A stretch of DNA of 64,000 nt from Rhizobium skierniewicense (GCF_014196515.1 NZ_JACIDV010000016.1:37782-101781); one strand, 5' to 3'. Shown: positions 10,279 through 21,963, counted from the first letter of the stretch. Numbers and translations are program-made. The notes: generated by a model from the letters alone, not told the origin.

Positions 10279-10594
10279 AAATTTCTCCGCATGACCCTTG
10301 TCCAGCGGCACGGAAACCGGCAATTCCGGAAAAGGTCTAAAAGATACTGGTTCAAAAACCGGGCTTTGGACGGATCACGGCTTTATTGCCGATCAACATG
10401 CCTCACCCTTGTTTTCGTTCGTCCGTTTCGCATTCCGATGAACACTTGCGAACTGTGAGGCTCTCCCCGCGACACGACCGCATCGCTTGAGAGTATTCGC
10501 GTAATCCTCGTTTAATCGATTAGGATTCAAAGGCTTATGCGACTTCTAGAGCAAACGCCCGGAGTGAAACACACCGGGCGTTCGTTGTCTTATA
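10279..10594 (-). other. 316-base gap between rplO and secY
   Basis: No gene is seen. It contains the rplO-proximal hairpin at 10554-10582 and otherwise ordinary leader sequence to the secY ribosome site. The length suggests independent control of secY-adk, but no convincing -35/-10 pair was identified. Confidence 0.5.
10554..10582 (-). terminator. Hairpin after rplO
   Basis: Perfect 9-bp stem AACGCCCGG / CCGGGCGTT with an 11-base loop, 12 bases after the rplO stop. The minus-strand 3' side reads TTTGCTC, a poor U-run, so partial termination or RNA processing is more likely than full termination. Confidence 0.55.
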
Positions 10595-11074
10595 TTACTC
10601 TGCGGCCTGCGCTGCAACAGCCAGAAGCTTGATGGAACCACCAGACTTCTCGATTTTTTCAACAGCTGTCTTGGAAGCGCCGGCAACTTCGAAGGAAACC
10701 TTCGTTGTCAGCTCGCCATCAGCCAGGATGCGAACGCCATCCTTGAGGCGACGGATAACACCGGCAGCCTTGAGGGCAGCGGCATCAACAGTCGACTTTG
10801 CGTCCAGCTTGCCTGCATCGATGGCGGCCTGAACGCGGCCGATCGAAACTTCTGCATACTCGGACGCGAAGATGTTGTTGAAGCCACGCTTTGGCAGACG
10901 GCGGTAGATCGGCATCTGGCCGCCTTCGAAGCCGTTGACGGCAACGCCGGAACGAGCCTTCTGACCCTTGACGCCGCGACCACCGGTCTTGCCCTTACCG
11001 GAACCGATACCGCGACCTACGCGGATACGATCCTTGGTGGAGCCTTCGTTATCTTTAATTTCGTTGAGTTTCAT
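10595..11074 (-). CDS. rplO: 50S ribosomal protein L15
   Basis: Large-subunit protein that binds 23S rRNA late in assembly. N-terminus [20 protein letters not shown] and the Gly-rich block [20 protein letters not shown] identify L15. 159 aa against 144 in E. coli, the extra length mostly at the C-terminus ([10 protein letters not shown]). It starts 16 bases after rpmD. Confidence 0.96.
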   Translation of the reverse strand: MKLNEIKDNEGSTKDRIRVGRGIGSGKGKTGGRGVKGQKARSGVAVNGFEGGQMPIYRRLPKRGFNNIFASEYAEVSIGRVQAAIDAGKLDAKSTVDAAALKAAGVIRRLKDGVRILADGELTTKVSFEVAGASKTAVEKIEKSGGSIKLLAVAAQAAE

Positions 11075-11090
11075 GATGACTTCCTCCGTC

Positions 11091-11297
11091 TCACTTCTCG
11101 TCTACGACGCGAACGAGATGCTGGACAGCACGGATCATGCCGCGAACAGCTGGAGTATCTTCCAGAGTGCGCTGACGGTGCATCTTGTTGAGACCCAGGC
11201 CGATCAGCGTCTGGCGCTGGACAGCAGGGCGGCGAATGGGGCTGCCGATCTGTTCGACCGTAACAGTCGTCTTGGCTTCAGTAGTCTTCTTGGCCAT
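11091..11297 (-). CDS. rpmD: 50S ribosomal protein L30
   Basis: Small two-layer alpha/beta protein of the large subunit. The block [20 protein letters not shown], then [20 protein letters not shown], is the L30 signature. 68 aa including a ten-residue N-terminal extension ([10 protein letters not shown]) not found in the 58-residue E. coli protein. Lies 11 bases after rpsE. Confidence 0.95.
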   Translation of the reverse strand: MAKKTTEAKTTVTVEQIGSPIRRPAVQRQTLIGLGLNKMHRQRTLEDTPAVRGMIRAVQHLVRVVDEK

Positions 11298-11308
11298 GAT
11301 ACTGCTCC

Positions 11309-11878
11309 TTATTCTTCAGCAGCGTTGCCGGAAGCGGCGCGGCGAGACTGAAGGGTCGCATACTTCAGACCACGCTGTGCAGCGACGTCCTTAGGATGAA
11401 CCTGGTGCTTCAGAGCGTCGAACGTTGCGCGAACCATGTTGTATGGGTTCGAGGAACCGGTCGACTTGGCGACGACGTCATGAACGCCGAGCGTTTCGAA
11501 AACAGCGCGCATCGGACCACCGGCGATGATACCGGTACCAGCCTTCGCGGAGCGAAGAAGAACCTTGCCAGCGCCGTGACGACCATTGACGTCATGGTGC
11601 AGCGTACGGCCATCGCGCAGCGGTACAAAGATCAGATCGCGCTTAGCGCTTTCCGTTGCCTTGCGGATCGCTTCAGGCACTTCACGAGCCTTGCCGTGAC
11701 CAAAGCCAACGCGGCCCTTCTGGTCGCCAACAACGACGAGAGCAGCAAAACCGAAACGACGGCCGCCCTTCACAACTTTCGCAACGCGGTTGATCGCTAC
11801 CAGCTTGTCAACGAATTCGCTGTCGCGCTCTTCGCGGTTCTGGCGGTCGTCGCGAGAACCTCTTTTTTCCTGTGCCAT
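11309..11878 (-). CDS. rpsE: 30S ribosomal protein S5
   Basis: Small-subunit protein involved in decoding accuracy and mRNA helicase activity at the entry channel. The dsRBD-like N-terminal part contains [19 protein letters not shown] and [15 protein letters not shown]; the second domain contains [20 protein letters not shown] and [18 protein letters not shown]. 189 aa, about 20 longer than in E. coli because of a charged N-terminus. A terminator-like hairpin precedes it in the gap from rplR. Confidence 0.97.
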   Translation of the reverse strand: MAQEKRGSRDDRQNREERDSEFVDKLVAINRVAKVVKGGRRFGFAALVVVGDQKGRVGFGHGKAREVPEAIRKATESAKRDLIFVPLRDGRTLHHDVNGRHGAGKVLLRSAKAGTGIIAGGPMRAVFETLGVHDVVAKSTGSSNPYNMVRATFDALKHQVHPKDVAAQRGLKYATLQSRRAASGNAAEE

Positions 11879-11964
11879 TGTCCTTGTCCTTTTTCTTTTA
11901 CGGGTGGAACGGCAAACGAAAAGACCATCGGCTTCATCTCTGAAACCCGCATGGTCCGGTGAAA

Positions 11965-11990
11965 ACCTGCCCGGATGTGACCGGGCAGGT
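11965..11990 (-). terminator. Hairpin between rplR and rpsE
   Basis: Perfect 10-bp GC-rich stem ACCTGCCCGG / CCGGGCAGGT with a 6-base loop, seven bases after the rplR stop and followed on the minus strand by TTTTC. It has the form of an intrinsic terminator yet sits mid-operon. Confidence 0.6.
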
Positions 11991-11996
11991 AAAAGA

Positions 11997-12359
11997 TTAG
12001 AAGTTCAGACCGCCTTCGCGGGCAGCTTCAGCCAAGGCCTTGATGCGGCCGTGGTAAATGAAGGCGCCGCGATCGAATACGACATCCTTAACGCCAGCCT
12101 TGCCGGCGCGTTCGGCAACCAGCTTGCCAACTGCGGCCGCTGCTGCAACGTCCGCACCCGTCTTCAAGGACGAGCGCAGATCCGTATCGAGTGTCGAGGC
12201 AGACGCAAGCGTCTTGCCGGCGACATCATCGATAACCTGAACGTAGATGTTCTTCGACGAGCGATGAACCGACAGGCGCGGGCGACCGTTGGCAACCGCC
12301 TTAATCTGGCGGCGCACGCGGCTCGCGCGACGTGCAAGTGCTTCTTTCCTGCTAGCCAT
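11997..12359 (-). CDS. rplR: 50S ribosomal protein L18
   Basis: Binds 5S rRNA together with L5 and L25 in the central protuberance. 120 aa. Conserved segments: [38 protein letters not shown] and [19 protein letters not shown]. It begins 12 bases after the rplF stop. Confidence 0.97.
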   Translation of the reverse strand: MASRKEALARRASRVRRQIKAVANGRPRLSVHRSSKNIYVQVIDDVAGKTLASASTLDTDLRSSLKTGADVAAAAAVGKLVAERAGKAGVKDVVFDRGAFIYHGRIKALAEAAREGGLNF

Positions 12360-12371
12360 TTCGCGTGATCC

Positions 12372-12905
12372 TTACTTCTTCTTGCCTTCTTTGCGGATGA
12401 TCCGTTCTTCGGCGTACTTGACGCCTTTGCCCTTGTAGGGCTCGGGACCACGGTATTCGCGGATTTCCGCGGCAACCTGACCGACCTGCTGCTTGTTGAT
12501 ACCCGAAACGATGATTTCCGTAGGCTTCGGAACGGCAATCGTGATGCCTTCCGGAGTCTGGTAAACCACGTCGTGGCTGAAACCGAGTGCCAGCTGCAGG
12601 TTCTTGCCCTGCATGGCAGCACGATAACCAACGCCGTTGATTTCGAGCTTGCGTTCGTAGCCGTCCTTGACACCCTTGAAGATGTTCTCGACCATCGTGC
12701 GGGACATGCCCCACTTGGAACGAGCTTCCTTGCTGTCGCTGGACGGCGTTACGGACACCGCGTTATCTTCCAGTTTAACCTGAACTTCGTCATTGGCGAC
12801 GAAGAACAGTTCACCCTTAGGACCCTTGGCAGTAATCTTCTGGCCGTCGACAGTGGCCGTCACACCTGCGGGAACCTGAACGGGCTTTTTACCGATACGA
12901 GACAT
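12372..12905 (-). CDS. rplF: 50S ribosomal protein L6
   Basis: Two-domain protein at the base of the L7/L12 stalk near the sarcin-ricin loop. 177 aa, the normal length. Starts [15 protein letters not shown] and ends with the L6 signature [20 protein letters not shown] followed by lysines. Next to rpsH (42-base gap) and rplR. Confidence 0.98.
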   Translation of the reverse strand: MSRIGKKPVQVPAGVTATVDGQKITAKGPKGELFFVANDEVQVKLEDNAVSVTPSSDSKEARSKWGMSRTMVENIFKGVKDGYERKLEINGVGYRAAMQGKNLQLALGFSHDVVYQTPEGITIAVPKPTEIIVSGINKQQVGQVAAEIREYRGPEPYKGKGVKYAEERIIRKEGKKK

Positions 12906-12947
12906 ATTTCTATCCTGTCTGTCCGTTAAGGAGATCCTTGCTCAGTC

Positions 12948-13346
12948 TTAGAAGACGGAGCAAAGAACCTCGCCACCAACGTTCTGTTCGCGAGCCTGGT
13001 GATCGGCCATCACACCCTTCGGAGTCGAAAGGATGGTGATACCGAGGCCGTTCGCAACCTGCGGGATGGACTTGACCGAGACATAAACTCGGCGGCCCGG
13101 CTTGGAAACGCGGCCGATCTCACGGATCACGGATGCGCCTTCGTAGTATTTCAGTTCAATCGTGAGTTCGGACTTGCCGTTCTCAAAATCAACCTTCGAA
13201 TAACCGCGAATGTAGCCTTCAGCCTGAAGCACGTCGAGAACGCGTGCGCGCAGGCTGGATGCCGGTGTGTTGACCGAAGACTTGCGACGGGCTGCACCAT
13301 TGCGGATTCGGGTGAGCATATCACCCAACGGATCAGTCATTGTCAT
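12948..13346 (-). CDS. rpsH: 30S ribosomal protein S8
   Basis: Primary binder of 16S rRNA central domain; in E. coli it is also the translational repressor of the spc operon. 132 aa. Blocks: [52 protein letters not shown] and the C-terminus [13 protein letters not shown] lies eight bases before the chosen ATG; a second in-frame ATG is two codons later. The E. coli-type S8 target near rplE was not examined structurally. Confidence 0.97.
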   Translation of the reverse strand: MTMTDPLGDMLTRIRNGAARRKSSVNTPASSLRARVLDVLQAEGYIRGYSKVDFENGKSELTIELKYYEGASVIREIGRVSKPGRRVYVSVKSIPQVANGLGITILSTPKGVMADHQAREQNVGGEVLCSVF

Positions 13347-13358
13347 GTGCCCGTCTCC

Positions 13359-13664
13359 TTACCAGCTGGACTTGACAATACCCGGCACCTTGCCGGAATT
13401 GCCCAACTCGCGAAGCGCAATACGCGACATCCCAAGTTTGCGGTAGAACGCGCGCGGACGGCCCGTTACTTCGCAGCGGTTGCGGATACGCGTCTTCGAG
13501 CCGTCACGCGGCAGCGAAGCGAGCTTCAGGGTTGCCTGGAACCGCTCTTCAATCGGAAGGGACTGGTTCATGACAATTGCCTTAAGGGCGGCACGCTTGC
13601 CAGCCTGTGAGGCAACCGTCTTGCGGCGGCGCTTGTTCTTTTCAACTGCGCTTGTTTTCGCCAT
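13359..13664 (-). CDS. rpsN: 30S ribosomal protein S14
   Basis: Head protein of the small subunit. 101 aa and only one cysteine ([14 protein letters not shown]), so it is the zinc-free C-minus form usual in proteobacteria. Ends [18 protein letters not shown]. Lies 12 bases before rpsH and 33 bases after rplE. Confidence 0.97.
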   Translation of the reverse strand: MAKTSAVEKNKRRRKTVASQAGKRAALKAIVMNQSLPIEERFQATLKLASLPRDGSKTRIRNRCEVTGRPRAFYRKLGMSRIALRELGNSGKVPGIVKSSW

Positions 13665-13697
13665 ATCGGAGTTCCTTTTCTACGCTCGTCGTTACGG

Positions 13698-14255
13698 TTA
13701 CTGACGGAACGGGAAGTTGAACTCTGTCAAAAGAGCCCGTGCTTCGTCGTCCGAGTTTGCCGTCGTGCAAACGATGATGTCCATGCCCCACATCTGATCA
13801 ACCTTATCGTAGTTGATCTCTGGGAACACAATGTGCTCCTTGATGCCCATGGCGAAGTTGCCACGGCCGTCAAAGCTCTTGGGGTTCAGACCCCGGAAGT
13901 CGCGAACGCGCGGAAGCGCGATGTTAACCAGACGATCAAGGAATTCGTACATGCGGACGCCACGAAGTGTAACCTTCGCGCCGATTGGCATGTGTTCGCG
14001 AACCTTGAAGCCCGCGATGGAATTGCGAGCCTTCGTGATGACAGGCTTCTGACCAGCAATCGCTGCCAGATCGCCAGCAGCAACCGTCGGCTTCTTGGAG
14101 TCAGCAGTTGCTTCGCCAACGCCCATGTTGATGACGATCTTGTCCAGCTTGGGGATCATCATCACGTTTGCGTAGGAGAACTTCTCCTGCATTGCGCCAC
14201 GAATACGGGAAACGTATTCAGCCTTGAGACGCGGCTCGTACTTGGACTCAGCCAT
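13698..14255 (-). CDS. rplE: 50S ribosomal protein L5
   Basis: Central protuberance protein that binds 5S rRNA and bridges to S13. 185 aa. Signatures: [51 protein letters not shown] and [18 protein letters not shown]. Its start overlaps the rplX stop by eight bases, implying coupled translation. Confidence 0.98.
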   Translation of the reverse strand: MAESKYEPRLKAEYVSRIRGAMQEKFSYANVMMIPKLDKIVINMGVGEATADSKKPTVAAGDLAAIAGQKPVITKARNSIAGFKVREHMPIGAKVTLRGVRMYEFLDRLVNIALPRVRDFRGLNPKSFDGRGNFAMGIKEHIVFPEINYDKVDQMWGMDIIVCTTANSDDEARALLTEFNFPFRQ

Positions 14256-14556
14256 CGATCACTTCTCCCGAACGCTTGGCCACACGGACCTTCTTGCCAT
14301 CAACAACCGAGAAACCAACGCGGGTTGGCTTGCCATCCTTATCGGCGATGGCGAGGTTGGAAATGTGCAAGGAAGCTTCCTTGTTGATGATGCCGGCTTC
14401 CTGGCCCTGGGTCTGGCGCTGGTGACGTTTCACCATGTTGACGCCACTCACAAAAGCCCGATCTTCTTTCGGCAAGACCTGTGTTACTTCGCCGGTACGG
14501 CCCTTGTCCTTACCGGTCAATACGACAACCTTGTCGCCTTTACGAATTTTCTGCAT
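14248..14556 (-). CDS. rplX: 50S ribosomal protein L24
   Basis: Assembly initiator protein of the large subunit. 102 aa with the KOW motif near the N-terminus ([20 protein letters not shown]) and the conserved [18 protein letters not shown]. Lies 12 bases after rplN and overlaps rplE by eight bases. Confidence 0.97.
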   Translation of the reverse strand: MQKIRKGDKVVVLTGKDKGRTGEVTQVLPKEDRAFVSGVNMVKRHQRQTQGQEAGIINKEASLHISNLAIADKDGKPTRVGFSVVDGKKVRVAKRSGEVIDG

Positions 14557-14568
14557 CGCTATCGCTCC

Positions 14569-14937
14569 TTACAGTACTTCTGGAGCCAGCGAGATGATCT
14601 TCATGTGGTTCTTTGCGCGAAGTTCGCGTGGAACCGGTCCGAAGATACGGGTGCCGATCGGCTCTTTCTTGTTATCGATAAGAACGGCTGCGTTGTTATC
14701 GAAACGGATGACGCTGCCATCAGCGCGGCGGATGTCTTTAGCGGTACGCACAACAACCGCCTTCATCACGTCGCCCTTTTTAACGCGGCCGCGCGGAATG
14801 GCTTCCTTGATCGAAACGACAATGATGTCGCCAACGGAAGCATACTTGCGCTTCGAGCCGCCCAGCACCTTGATGCACATGACACGACGTGCGCCGGAAT
14901 TATCCGCCACGTCGAGGTTTGTTTGCATCTGAATCAT
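14569..14937 (-). CDS. rplN: 50S ribosomal protein L14
   Basis: Intersubunit-face protein forming bridges to 16S rRNA. 122 aa. N-terminus [20 protein letters not shown] and the block [20 protein letters not shown] are diagnostic. It begins after a 231-base gap from rpsQ that carries a G.U-containing hairpin, so the spc genes may have partly separate expression. Confidence 0.97.
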   Translation of the reverse strand: MIQMQTNLDVADNSGARRVMCIKVLGGSKRKYASVGDIIVVSIKEAIPRGRVKKGDVMKAVVVRTAKDIRRADGSVIRFDNNAAVLIDNKKEPIGTRIFGPVPRELRAKNHMKIISLAPEVL

Positions 14938-15083
14938 GTCAGGTCGCCTTCTTGTTGTTACCGGACCGGTTGGGCACGTTTAACAAACAGCCCCCTGTTC
15001 CAGCTTATGAATGTCTCTGTTTTCGCGCGGAATAATCGTGACAGGGTGGTTTCCTAAAGGACCTTCCGTGCGCATCAAAGCAA

Positions 15084-15109
15084 AAGAACGCCCGTGAACG
15101 AGCGTCCTT
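15084..15109 (-). terminator. Hairpin between rpsQ and rplN
   Basis: An 11-bp stem when G.U pairs are allowed (minus strand AAGGACGCTCG / CGGGCGTTCTT), with a 4-base loop and a following TTTTGCTTTG. It lies about 60 bases after the rpsQ stop, at the S10/spc border. Confidence 0.45.
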
Positions 15110-15168
15110 GCGCTGCTTCATACAGACTTCCGCGCATATAGCAAGACCTGCGCGAAAATCAGTTGAAA

Positions 15169-15405
15169 TTATGCCTGGGCGGAAACGACCGTCCAGCGCT
15201 TATCCTTGGAGATCGGTGCGCATTCCTCGATGGAAACGACATCGCCGATCTTGAATTGGTTGTTCTCGTCGTGCGCCTTGTATTTTTTCGAACGACGAAC
15301 GGTCTTCTGAAGCAGCGGGTGAGCGAATCGACGCTCAACACGAACTACAACGGTCTTCTCGTTCTTGTCGGACACAACGACGCCCTGCAGAATGCGTTTA
15401 GGCAT
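15169..15405 (-). CDS. rpsQ: 30S ribosomal protein S17
   Basis: OB-fold primary 16S rRNA binder. 78 aa. Contains [20 protein letters not shown] and the conserved [19 protein letters not shown]. Lies 12 bases after rpmC; last gene of the S10 segment before the rplN gap. Confidence 0.97.
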   Translation of the reverse strand: MPKRILQGVVVSDKNEKTVVVRVERRFAHPLLQKTVRRSKKYKAHDENNQFKIGDVVSIEECAPISKDKRWTVVSAQA

Positions 15406-15417
15406 ATTATTCTTCCT

Positions 15418-15618
15418 TTAGGCCTTGGCTTCTGCCGCCTTCTGGCGGGCAATGGTTTTCACGCGGGCGATGTCCTTGCGGACTTCGTCGATGCGCGAGG
15501 ACTTTTCCAGCTGGCCGGTTGCCTTCTGAAAGCGCAGATTGAACTGCTCTTTCTTCAGGTCGACAAGCTTGTCCTTGAGCTGATCGGCGCTGAGGCCGCG
15601 AACGTCTTCGGCTTTCAT
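15418..15618 (-). CDS. rpmC: 50S ribosomal protein L29
   Basis: Helical hairpin protein beside the exit tunnel that helps dock SRP and trigger factor. 66 aa: [20 protein letters not shown], then [18 protein letters not shown] and [11 protein letters not shown]. 12 bases after rplP. Confidence 0.97.
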   Translation of the reverse strand: MKAEDVRGLSADQLKDKLVDLKKEQFNLRFQKATGQLEKSSRIDEVRKDIARVKTIARQKAAEAKA

Positions 15619-15630
15619 GGTGCCTGCTCC

Positions 15631-16044
15631 TTACTCTGCGATGCGCTGAACGAAGCGCGTCTTAACCGAGAGCTTGGCAGCGCCGAGACGAAGCGCCTCG
15701 CGGGCGATCTCCTCGGAAACACCGTCGATCTCGAACATCATACGACCGGGCTTGACCTTGCATGCCCAGTATTCAACAGAACCCTTGCCCTTACCCATAC
15801 GAACTTCGGTCGGCTTTGCCGTGACCGGAGTGTCTGGGAATACGCGGATCCACACACGACCAGCGCGCTTCATGTAACGCGTGATCGCGCGGCGGGCCGC
15901 CTCGATCTCGCGCGCGTTAACGCGGTTCGGTTCCTGCGACTTCAAGCCGAATTCACCGAATGCCAGGTCAAAGCCGCCCTTGGCCACACCTTTGATGCGA
16001 CCCTTAAACTGCTTACGGTACTTAGTACGCTTTGGCTGCAACAT
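15631..16044 (-). CDS. rplP: 50S ribosomal protein L16
   Basis: Protein near the peptidyl transferase centre and A-site tRNA elbow. 137 aa. Starts [16 protein letters not shown]; the functional loop [20 protein letters not shown] and [19 protein letters not shown] are clear. 38 bases after rpsC. Confidence 0.98.
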   Translation of the reverse strand: MLQPKRTKYRKQFKGRIKGVAKGGFDLAFGEFGLKSQEPNRVNAREIEAARRAITRYMKRAGRVWIRVFPDTPVTAKPTEVRMGKGKGSVEYWACKVKPGRMMFEIDGVSEEIAREALRLGAAKLSVKTRFVQRIAE

Positions 16045-16082
16045 TTTCTAACTTCTCCGAGCTTATCTTTCGCCAGCGTCAA

Positions 16083-16817
16083 TCAAGCGTTTTCGCGGCG
16101 ACGGTCGCCACGATCACCGCGCTGCTCACGGCTTGCAGGGCCCTGTGCATCGCCTTCTAGACCACGACGTTCAGAAGCCATCGGATCGTGCTCAAGGATT
16201 TCGCCCTTGAAGATCCAGACCTTGATGCCGCAAATACCGAACGCCGTTGTAGCTTCAGCCACACCGTAGTCGATGTCTGCACGCAGAGTGTGCAATGGAA
16301 CGCGACCTTCGCGGTACCATTCGGTACGAGCGATTTCAGCGCCGCCAAGACGACCACCGCAAGTGATCTTGATGCCTTCGGCGCCAAGACGCAGTGCGGA
16401 CTGAACAGCACGCTTCATGGCACGGCGGAAAGCCACACGACGTTCGAGCTGCTGAGCGATCGACTGTGCAACGAGTGTTGCGTCGATTTCCGGCTTGCGC
16501 ACTTCAACAATGTTGAGGTGCGTTTCAGACGCGGTCATCTCGGAAATCTTCTTGCGAAGCTTCTCGATGTCTGCACCCTTCTTGCCGATGATCAGACCCG
16601 GGCGAGCCGAGTGAATGGTCACGCGGCACTTCTTGTGCGGACGTTCGATGACGACCTTGGCGATGCCAGCCTGCTTCAATTCCTTGGTCAGGTAAGCACG
16701 GATCTTGAGGTCTTCGTGCAGCAGCTTGCCGTATTCGGCAGTGTCTGCATACCAGCGGCTATCCCAAGTGCGGTTGATACCGAGGCGGAAGCCGATTGGA
16801 TTGATTTTCTGACCCAT
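16083..16817 (-). CDS. rpsC: 30S ribosomal protein S3
   Basis: Lines the mRNA entry channel. 244 aa. N-terminus [20 protein letters not shown]; type II KH domain with [20 protein letters not shown] around residues 73-92; the C-terminal domain ends in an acidic/basic tail ([12 protein letters not shown]) longer than in E. coli. The start shares one base with the rplV stop. Confidence 0.98.
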   Translation of the reverse strand: MGQKINPIGFRLGINRTWDSRWYADTAEYGKLLHEDLKIRAYLTKELKQAGIAKVVIERPHKKCRVTIHSARPGLIIGKKGADIEKLRKKISEMTASETHLNIVEVRKPEIDATLVAQSIAQQLERRVAFRRAMKRAVQSALRLGAEGIKITCGGRLGGAEIARTEWYREGRVPLHTLRADIDYGVAEATTAFGICGIKVWIFKGEILEHDPMASERRGLEGDAQGPASREQRGDRGDRRRENA

Positions 16818-17206
16818 TATGCGGCCTCCCCTTTTTCTTCCACTTCACGAACAACGATCGTCAGGTGAGAGAACGGCTTTTCGATGCGCGACGCACGACC
16901 ACGGCCACGAGCGTGGAAACGCTTCATGGTGATGGACTTGCCAACATAGGCCTCGGCTACGACAAGAGCGTCGACGTCGAGGTCATGGTTGTTTTCCGCG
17001 TTGGCGATTGCCGATTCCAGCGTCTTCTTGACGGTGGCGGCGATGCGCTTGCGAGAAAACTCGAGCTCGGCGAGAGCGCGATCGACCTTTTTACCACGGA
17101 TAAGAGCGGCAACTAGGTTAAGTTTCTGGGGGCTGACGCGAAGCGTACGGGCAATGGCCTGAGCCTCATTGTCCTTCAGCCGGCGTTCGGTCTTAGCCTT
17201 CGCCAT
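16817..17206 (-). CDS. rplV: 50S ribosomal protein L22
   Basis: Its beta-hairpin reaches into the exit tunnel and takes part in macrolide response. 129 aa; the core [20 protein letters not shown] and hairpin region [20 protein letters not shown] are complete. About 19 residues longer than E. coli at the N-terminus ([16 protein letters not shown]). Overlaps rpsC by one base. Confidence 0.97.
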   Translation of the reverse strand: MAKAKTERRLKDNEAQAIARTLRVSPQKLNLVAALIRGKKVDRALAELEFSRKRIAATVKKTLESAIANAENNHDLDVDALVVAEAYVGKSITMKRFHARGRGRASRIEKPFSHLTIVVREVEEKGEAA

Positions 17207-17208
17207 GT

Positions 17209-17487
17209 TTACTTCCTCTTTGCCTTCTTGTCCGCACCATGACCGTAATAGGTCCGGGTCGGAGAGAATTCACCGAACTTGTGACCGACCATGTCTTCGT
17301 TGACAGAGACGGGTACATGCTTGCTGCCGTTGTAGACGCCGAATGTCAGACCAACGAACTGAGGCAGGATCGTGGAGCGACGGCTCCAGATCTTGATCAC
17401 TTCACTGCGTCCGCCTTCGCGTACCTTCTCAGCCTTAGTGAGAAGATAACCGTCAACAAACGGACCTTTCCATACTGAACGAGCCAT
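17209..17487 (-). CDS. rpsS: 30S ribosomal protein S19
   Basis: Head protein forming a complex with S13. 92 aa. [16 protein letters not shown] and the block [20 protein letters not shown], then [17 protein letters not shown], identify S19. Two bases before rplV. Confidence 0.98.
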   Translation of the reverse strand: MARSVWKGPFVDGYLLTKAEKVREGGRSEVIKIWSRRSTILPQFVGLTFGVYNGSKHVPVSVNEDMVGHKFGEFSPTRTYYGHGADKKAKRK

Positions 17488-17502
17488 TTGAGAGTTCCTC
17501 TC

Positions 17503-18339
17503 TTACTTCTTGCGCTGATGGCGCGAACGCATGATGAACTTGTCGGTCGACTTGTTGGAGCGAGTCCGCTTGCCCTTTGTGGGTTTACCCCACGGAGTCA
17601 CCGGATGGCGACCACCAGACGTACGACCTTCACCACCACCATGAGGGTGATCGACAGGGTTCATCACGACACCGCGAACGTGAGGCTTCTTGCCGCGCCA
17701 GCGTGAACGACCGGCTTTGCCGTCGTTTGTGTTGCCATGATCGGCATTCGAGACAGCACCGATCGATGCAAGGCAAGAGCCATGCACCAGACGCTGCTCA
17801 CCGGAGTTCAAGCGAAGGATCGCCATCCCTGCATCGCGACCAACGAGCTGAACATACGTGCCGGCGGAGCGGGCAATCTGACCACCCTTGCCTGGCTTCA
17901 TCTCGACGTTGTGGATGATCGAACCGACTGGAATGTACTGAAGAGGCATTGTGTTGCCTGGCTTCACGTCCACTGCCTTTTCGGATGCGATCACCTTGTC
18001 ACCGGCAGCGATACGCTGTGGCGCGAGAATGTAAGCCTGTTGGCCGTCCGTGTATGTCACGAGCGCGATGAATGCGGTGCGGTTAGGGTCATATTCCAGA
18101 CGCTCGACCGTACCTTCAACGTCGAATTTACGACGCTTGAAGTCTACGAGACGGTAGGTCCGCTTGTGACCGCCGCCCTGAAAACGAACGGTGATCCGGC
18201 CCTGGTTGTTACGGCCACCCTTCGAGCTGAGGCCCTCTGTGAGAGCCTTTACCGGCTTGCCCTTGTAGAGCGAAGACCGGTCCACGATAACCAGCTGACG
18301 CTGGCTTGGCGTGGTCGGATTGAAACTTTTCAATGCCAT
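17503..18339 (-). CDS. rplB: 50S ribosomal protein L2
   Basis: Largest rRNA-binding protein near the peptidyl transferase centre; needed for subunit association. 278 aa. Shows [20 protein letters not shown], the OB/SH3 core, and the conserved catalytic-centre-proximal histidine loop [18 protein letters not shown]. 45 bases after rplW. Confidence 0.98.
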   Translation of the reverse strand: MALKSFNPTTPSQRQLVIVDRSSLYKGKPVKALTEGLSSKGGRNNQGRITVRFQGGGHKRTYRLVDFKRRKFDVEGTVERLEYDPNRTAFIALVTYTDGQQAYILAPQRIAAGDKVIASEKAVDVKPGNTMPLQYIPVGSIIHNVEMKPGKGGQIARSAGTYVQLVGRDAGMAILRLNSGEQRLVHGSCLASIGAVSNADHGNTNDGKAGRSRWRGKKPHVRGVVMNPVDHPHGGGEGRTSGGRHPVTPWGKPTKGKRTRSNKSTDKFIMRSRHQRKK

Positions 18340-18384
18340 TGTATTTGTTCCCTTTTGGGTCTTTGCCCGCTTGGGCCTAACCTT

Positions 18385-18678
18385 TTAGAGTCCGGTGGAC
18401 ACGTCTATGGATTGACCTTCGGCCAGCGTAATGATGGCTTTTTTGACATCCTTACGCTTACCAGCGAATCCACGGAAACGACGAGTCTTACCCTTGCGGA
18501 TAAGCGTGTTCACTGCCGTGACCTTGACGCCGAAGAGTGCTTCGACTGCAGCCTTGATTTCAGGCTTCGAAGCGTCTTTGGCGACGTTGAATACGACCTG
18601 GTTCTGTTCAGAGACCAGCGTCGACTTTTCCGTGATCGAAGGAGATACGATCACATCGTAGTGGCGAAGATCCGTCAT
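18385..18678 (-). CDS. rplW: 50S ribosomal protein L23
   Basis: Exit-tunnel rim protein, the docking site for trigger factor and SRP. 97 aa: [40 protein letters not shown] and a C-terminus ending SIDVSTGL. Start overlaps rplD stop by four bases. Confidence 0.97.
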   Translation of the reverse strand: MTDLRHYDVIVSPSITEKSTLVSEQNQVVFNVAKDASKPEIKAAVEALFGVKVTAVNTLIRKGKTRRFRGFAGKRKDVKKAIITLAEGQSIDVSTGL

Positions 18679-19295
18679 TTGAACCGCTCCTCAAGGGCTT
18701 CAACCGCAGCCTTGGACAGCACGAGCTTGCCGCGGCGCAGGATGTCGTAAACATTGATGCCCTGGATCGGCAGAACGTCCACATTCGGAATGTTCTGGGC
18801 TGCGAGCTTGAAGTTTCCATCAAGTTCAGCGCCACCGATAACGAGAGCGTTGGTCAGGCCAAGCGTTGCGAAGTGGCCAAGCAGACCCTTTGTCTTTGCA
18901 TCGGTCGCAACGAGCTGATCAACAATGATCAGTTCTTCGGACTTCAGCTTTGCAGACAAAGCATGACGCAATGCAAGCGCGCGGACCTTCTTGGGAAGAT
19001 CGTGAGCGTGGCTGCGAACGACTGGGCCGTGGGCTTTGCCGCCGCCGCGAAACTGCGGTGCGCGAGCCGAATGGTGACGAGCGCGGCCCGTACCCTTCTG
19101 CTTGTACATCTTTGCACCCGTGCGGGAAACTTCCGAACGGTTCTTGCTCTTGTGCGTTCCCTGCTGCTTCTTGGCGAGCTGGTAACGAACCATGCGGGCC
19201 AGGATGTCCTGGCGTGGGTCGAGGCCGAAAATTTCGTCCGACAGGGATACCGTGCCGGCGTCTTTTCCCTCGAGGGTTTTGACGTTCAATTCCAT
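18675..19295 (-). CDS. rplD: 50S ribosomal protein L4
   Basis: Tunnel-lining protein; in E. coli also the repressor of the S10 operon. 206 aa. The extended tunnel loop is present ([19 protein letters not shown] and [13 protein letters not shown]). 12 bases after rplC. Whether autogenous control of this S10 operon exists here depends on the leader before rpsJ. Confidence 0.97.
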   Translation of the reverse strand: MELNVKTLEGKDAGTVSLSDEIFGLDPRQDILARMVRYQLAKKQQGTHKSKNRSEVSRTGAKMYKQKGTGRARHHSARAPQFRGGGKAHGPVVRSHAHDLPKKVRALALRHALSAKLKSEELIIVDQLVATDAKTKGLLGHFATLGLTNALVIGGAELDGNFKLAAQNIPNVDVLPIQGINVYDILRRGKLVLSKAAVEALEERFK

Positions 19296-19307
19296 GATGA
19301 GGCTCCC

Positions 19308-19949
19308 TTACTTCGCTGCCGACTTAACGGCGTCGCGGACGATGATCCAGGAACCCTTGGAACCGGGAACGGCGCCCTTCACGAGGATCAAACCGCGACC
19401 CTCATCAGTCGAAACCACTTCCAGATTCTGGGTGGTGACGCGTGTGCTGCCCATGTGACCAGCCATGCGCTTGCCCTTCCAGACCTTGCCGGGATCCTGG
19501 TTAGAACCCGTCGAACCGTGAGCACGGTGCGATACGGAGTTACCGTGCGATGCGCGGCCACCACCGAAGTTGTGACGCTTCATCGAACCGGCAAAACCCT
19601 TACCGATCGTCGTGCCGGTAACGTCTACCAGCTGGCCTGTCTGAAAATGATCTGCGGTCAGTGTTGCACCGACGTCGATGAGGTTTTCGGGGGAAACCCG
19701 GAACTCAACGAGCTTTGCTTTCGGCTCGACGCTGGCAGCGGCAAAATGACCGCGGAGTGCCTTTGTCGTATTCTTGACCTTGGACTGGCCCGCACCGAGC
19801 TGAACTGCAGTGTAGCCATTCTTGTCTTCTGTGCGCTGGGAAACAACTTGTACGTTGTCCAAACGCAGTACCGTTACTGGGATATGCTCACCGGCGTCAT
19901 TATAGACCCGAGTCATACCCACTTTCTGTGCAATCACACCTGAACGCAT
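19308..19949 (-). CDS. rplC: 50S ribosomal protein L3
   Basis: Early-assembly protein reaching the peptidyl transferase centre. 213 aa. [20 protein letters not shown] at the N-terminus; the long loop [20 protein letters not shown] is intact and carries the glutamine-methylation type context. 170 bases after rpsJ, a gap without a recognisable gene. Confidence 0.97.
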   Translation of the reverse strand: MRSGVIAQKVGMTRVYNDAGEHIPVTVLRLDNVQVVSQRTEDKNGYTAVQLGAGQSKVKNTTKALRGHFAAASVEPKAKLVEFRVSPENLIDVGATLTADHFQTGQLVDVTGTTIGKGFAGSMKRHNFGGGRASHGNSVSHRAHGSTGSNQDPGKVWKGKRMAGHMGSTRVTTQNLEVVSTDEGRGLILVKGAVPGSKGSWIIVRDAVKSAAK

Positions 19950-20119
19950 TGGTTCAATCCTCTTGCGAGCCTTGAAGGGAGAACCCTCTGTGGCCTTTGT
20001 TAAGGAGTTCCCTTCGACGTCTCACGACGTTTCCGGTCTCCGGATTGGAAGTCGTTGGATCGCTCCACGTACCTTCCTTGTTATATCGGCCCTTGCTTTC
20101 ACAAGGTCGGGCCGAGGTC

Positions 20120-20428
20120 TTAGAGCTTGATTTCGACGTCAACGCCAGCAGCCAGGTCGAGCTTCATCAAAGCATCAACGGTCTGTGGTGTCGGGTCTAC
20201 GATATCGAGAAGGCGCTTGTGCGTCCGCATTTCGAACTGCTCACGGCTCTTCTTGTCAACGTGAGGAGAACGGTTGACTGTAAATTTTTCGATGCGGGTT
20301 GGCAGTGGAACCGGGCCGCGAACGCTGGCGCCGGTGCGCTTGGCGGTCGACACGATTTCACGGGTGGAGGCATCGAGGATCCGGTGATCAAACGCCTTGA
20401 GGCGGATACGGATATTCTGGCCGTTCAT
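20120..20428 (-). CDS. rpsJ: 30S ribosomal protein S10 / NusE
   Basis: Small-subunit head protein that also joins NusB in antitermination and contacts NusG in transcription-translation coupling. 102 aa from [24 protein letters not shown] 9 bases upstream supports this ATG rather than one ten codons upstream. Conserved [20 protein letters not shown]. First gene of the S10 cluster, 359 bases downstream of tuf. Confidence 0.97.
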
Positions 20429-20620
20429 TCGTCTTGTCCTTGTTCTTTGTCTTTGCATTTCCGCACGCGGAAATACATGAACCTATTGATCGTGGCGCCG
20501 CAGATTTTCAAAAATCAAGAGGAATGCGAAGCAGCATCCCAATCATTTCGGTAGTCTGTAAGGTTAAAATCACCGGGCCTCGCGACTGATCACGAATCCA
20601 GACTGGTGAGTGTGAGTGCG

Positions 20621-20649
20621 CGTTTACGCCCTTTCACCGAATTTTTCAA
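20621..20649 (-). promoter_or_regulatory. Candidate promoter of the S10 operon
   Basis: On the minus strand TTGAAA, 17 bases, TAAACG, about 195 bases before the rpsJ ATG and downstream of the tuf hairpin. The -35 is good; the -10 is weak. Confidence 0.4.
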
Positions 20650-20687
20650 GCCTTAAAAATGCAACGCAACGATGCTTTTCACAAAAC

Positions 20688-20722
20688 GTTCGATGGCGGT
20701 GTTTTCCACACCGCCATCGAAC
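20688..20722 (-). terminator. Long hairpin after tuf copy 1
   Basis: Perfect 15-bp inverted repeat (starts GTTCGATGGCGGTG) with a 5-base loop, about 65 bases after the tuf stop. The 3' side on the minus strand is GTTTTGTG, a modest U-run. Likely ends the str operon. Confidence 0.65.
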
Positions 20723-20787
20723 ATAATCACACAGCAGGCAAGACGCCCGCTCTTTCCGCGACGGTGCCAGAGCACCGCCAGCGTTTA

Positions 20788-21963
<1,176 letters not shown>

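Larger units (their letters stand above)
20429..20787 (-). other. 359-base tuf-rpsJ spacer and S10 leader
   Basis: No gene is seen. From the tuf side it holds a 15-bp hairpin (20688-20722), a candidate promoter (20621-20649) and a leader of about 185 bases before rpsJ. The leader length is similar to the E. coli S10 leader that L4 binds, but no matching structure was established. Confidence 0.5.
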
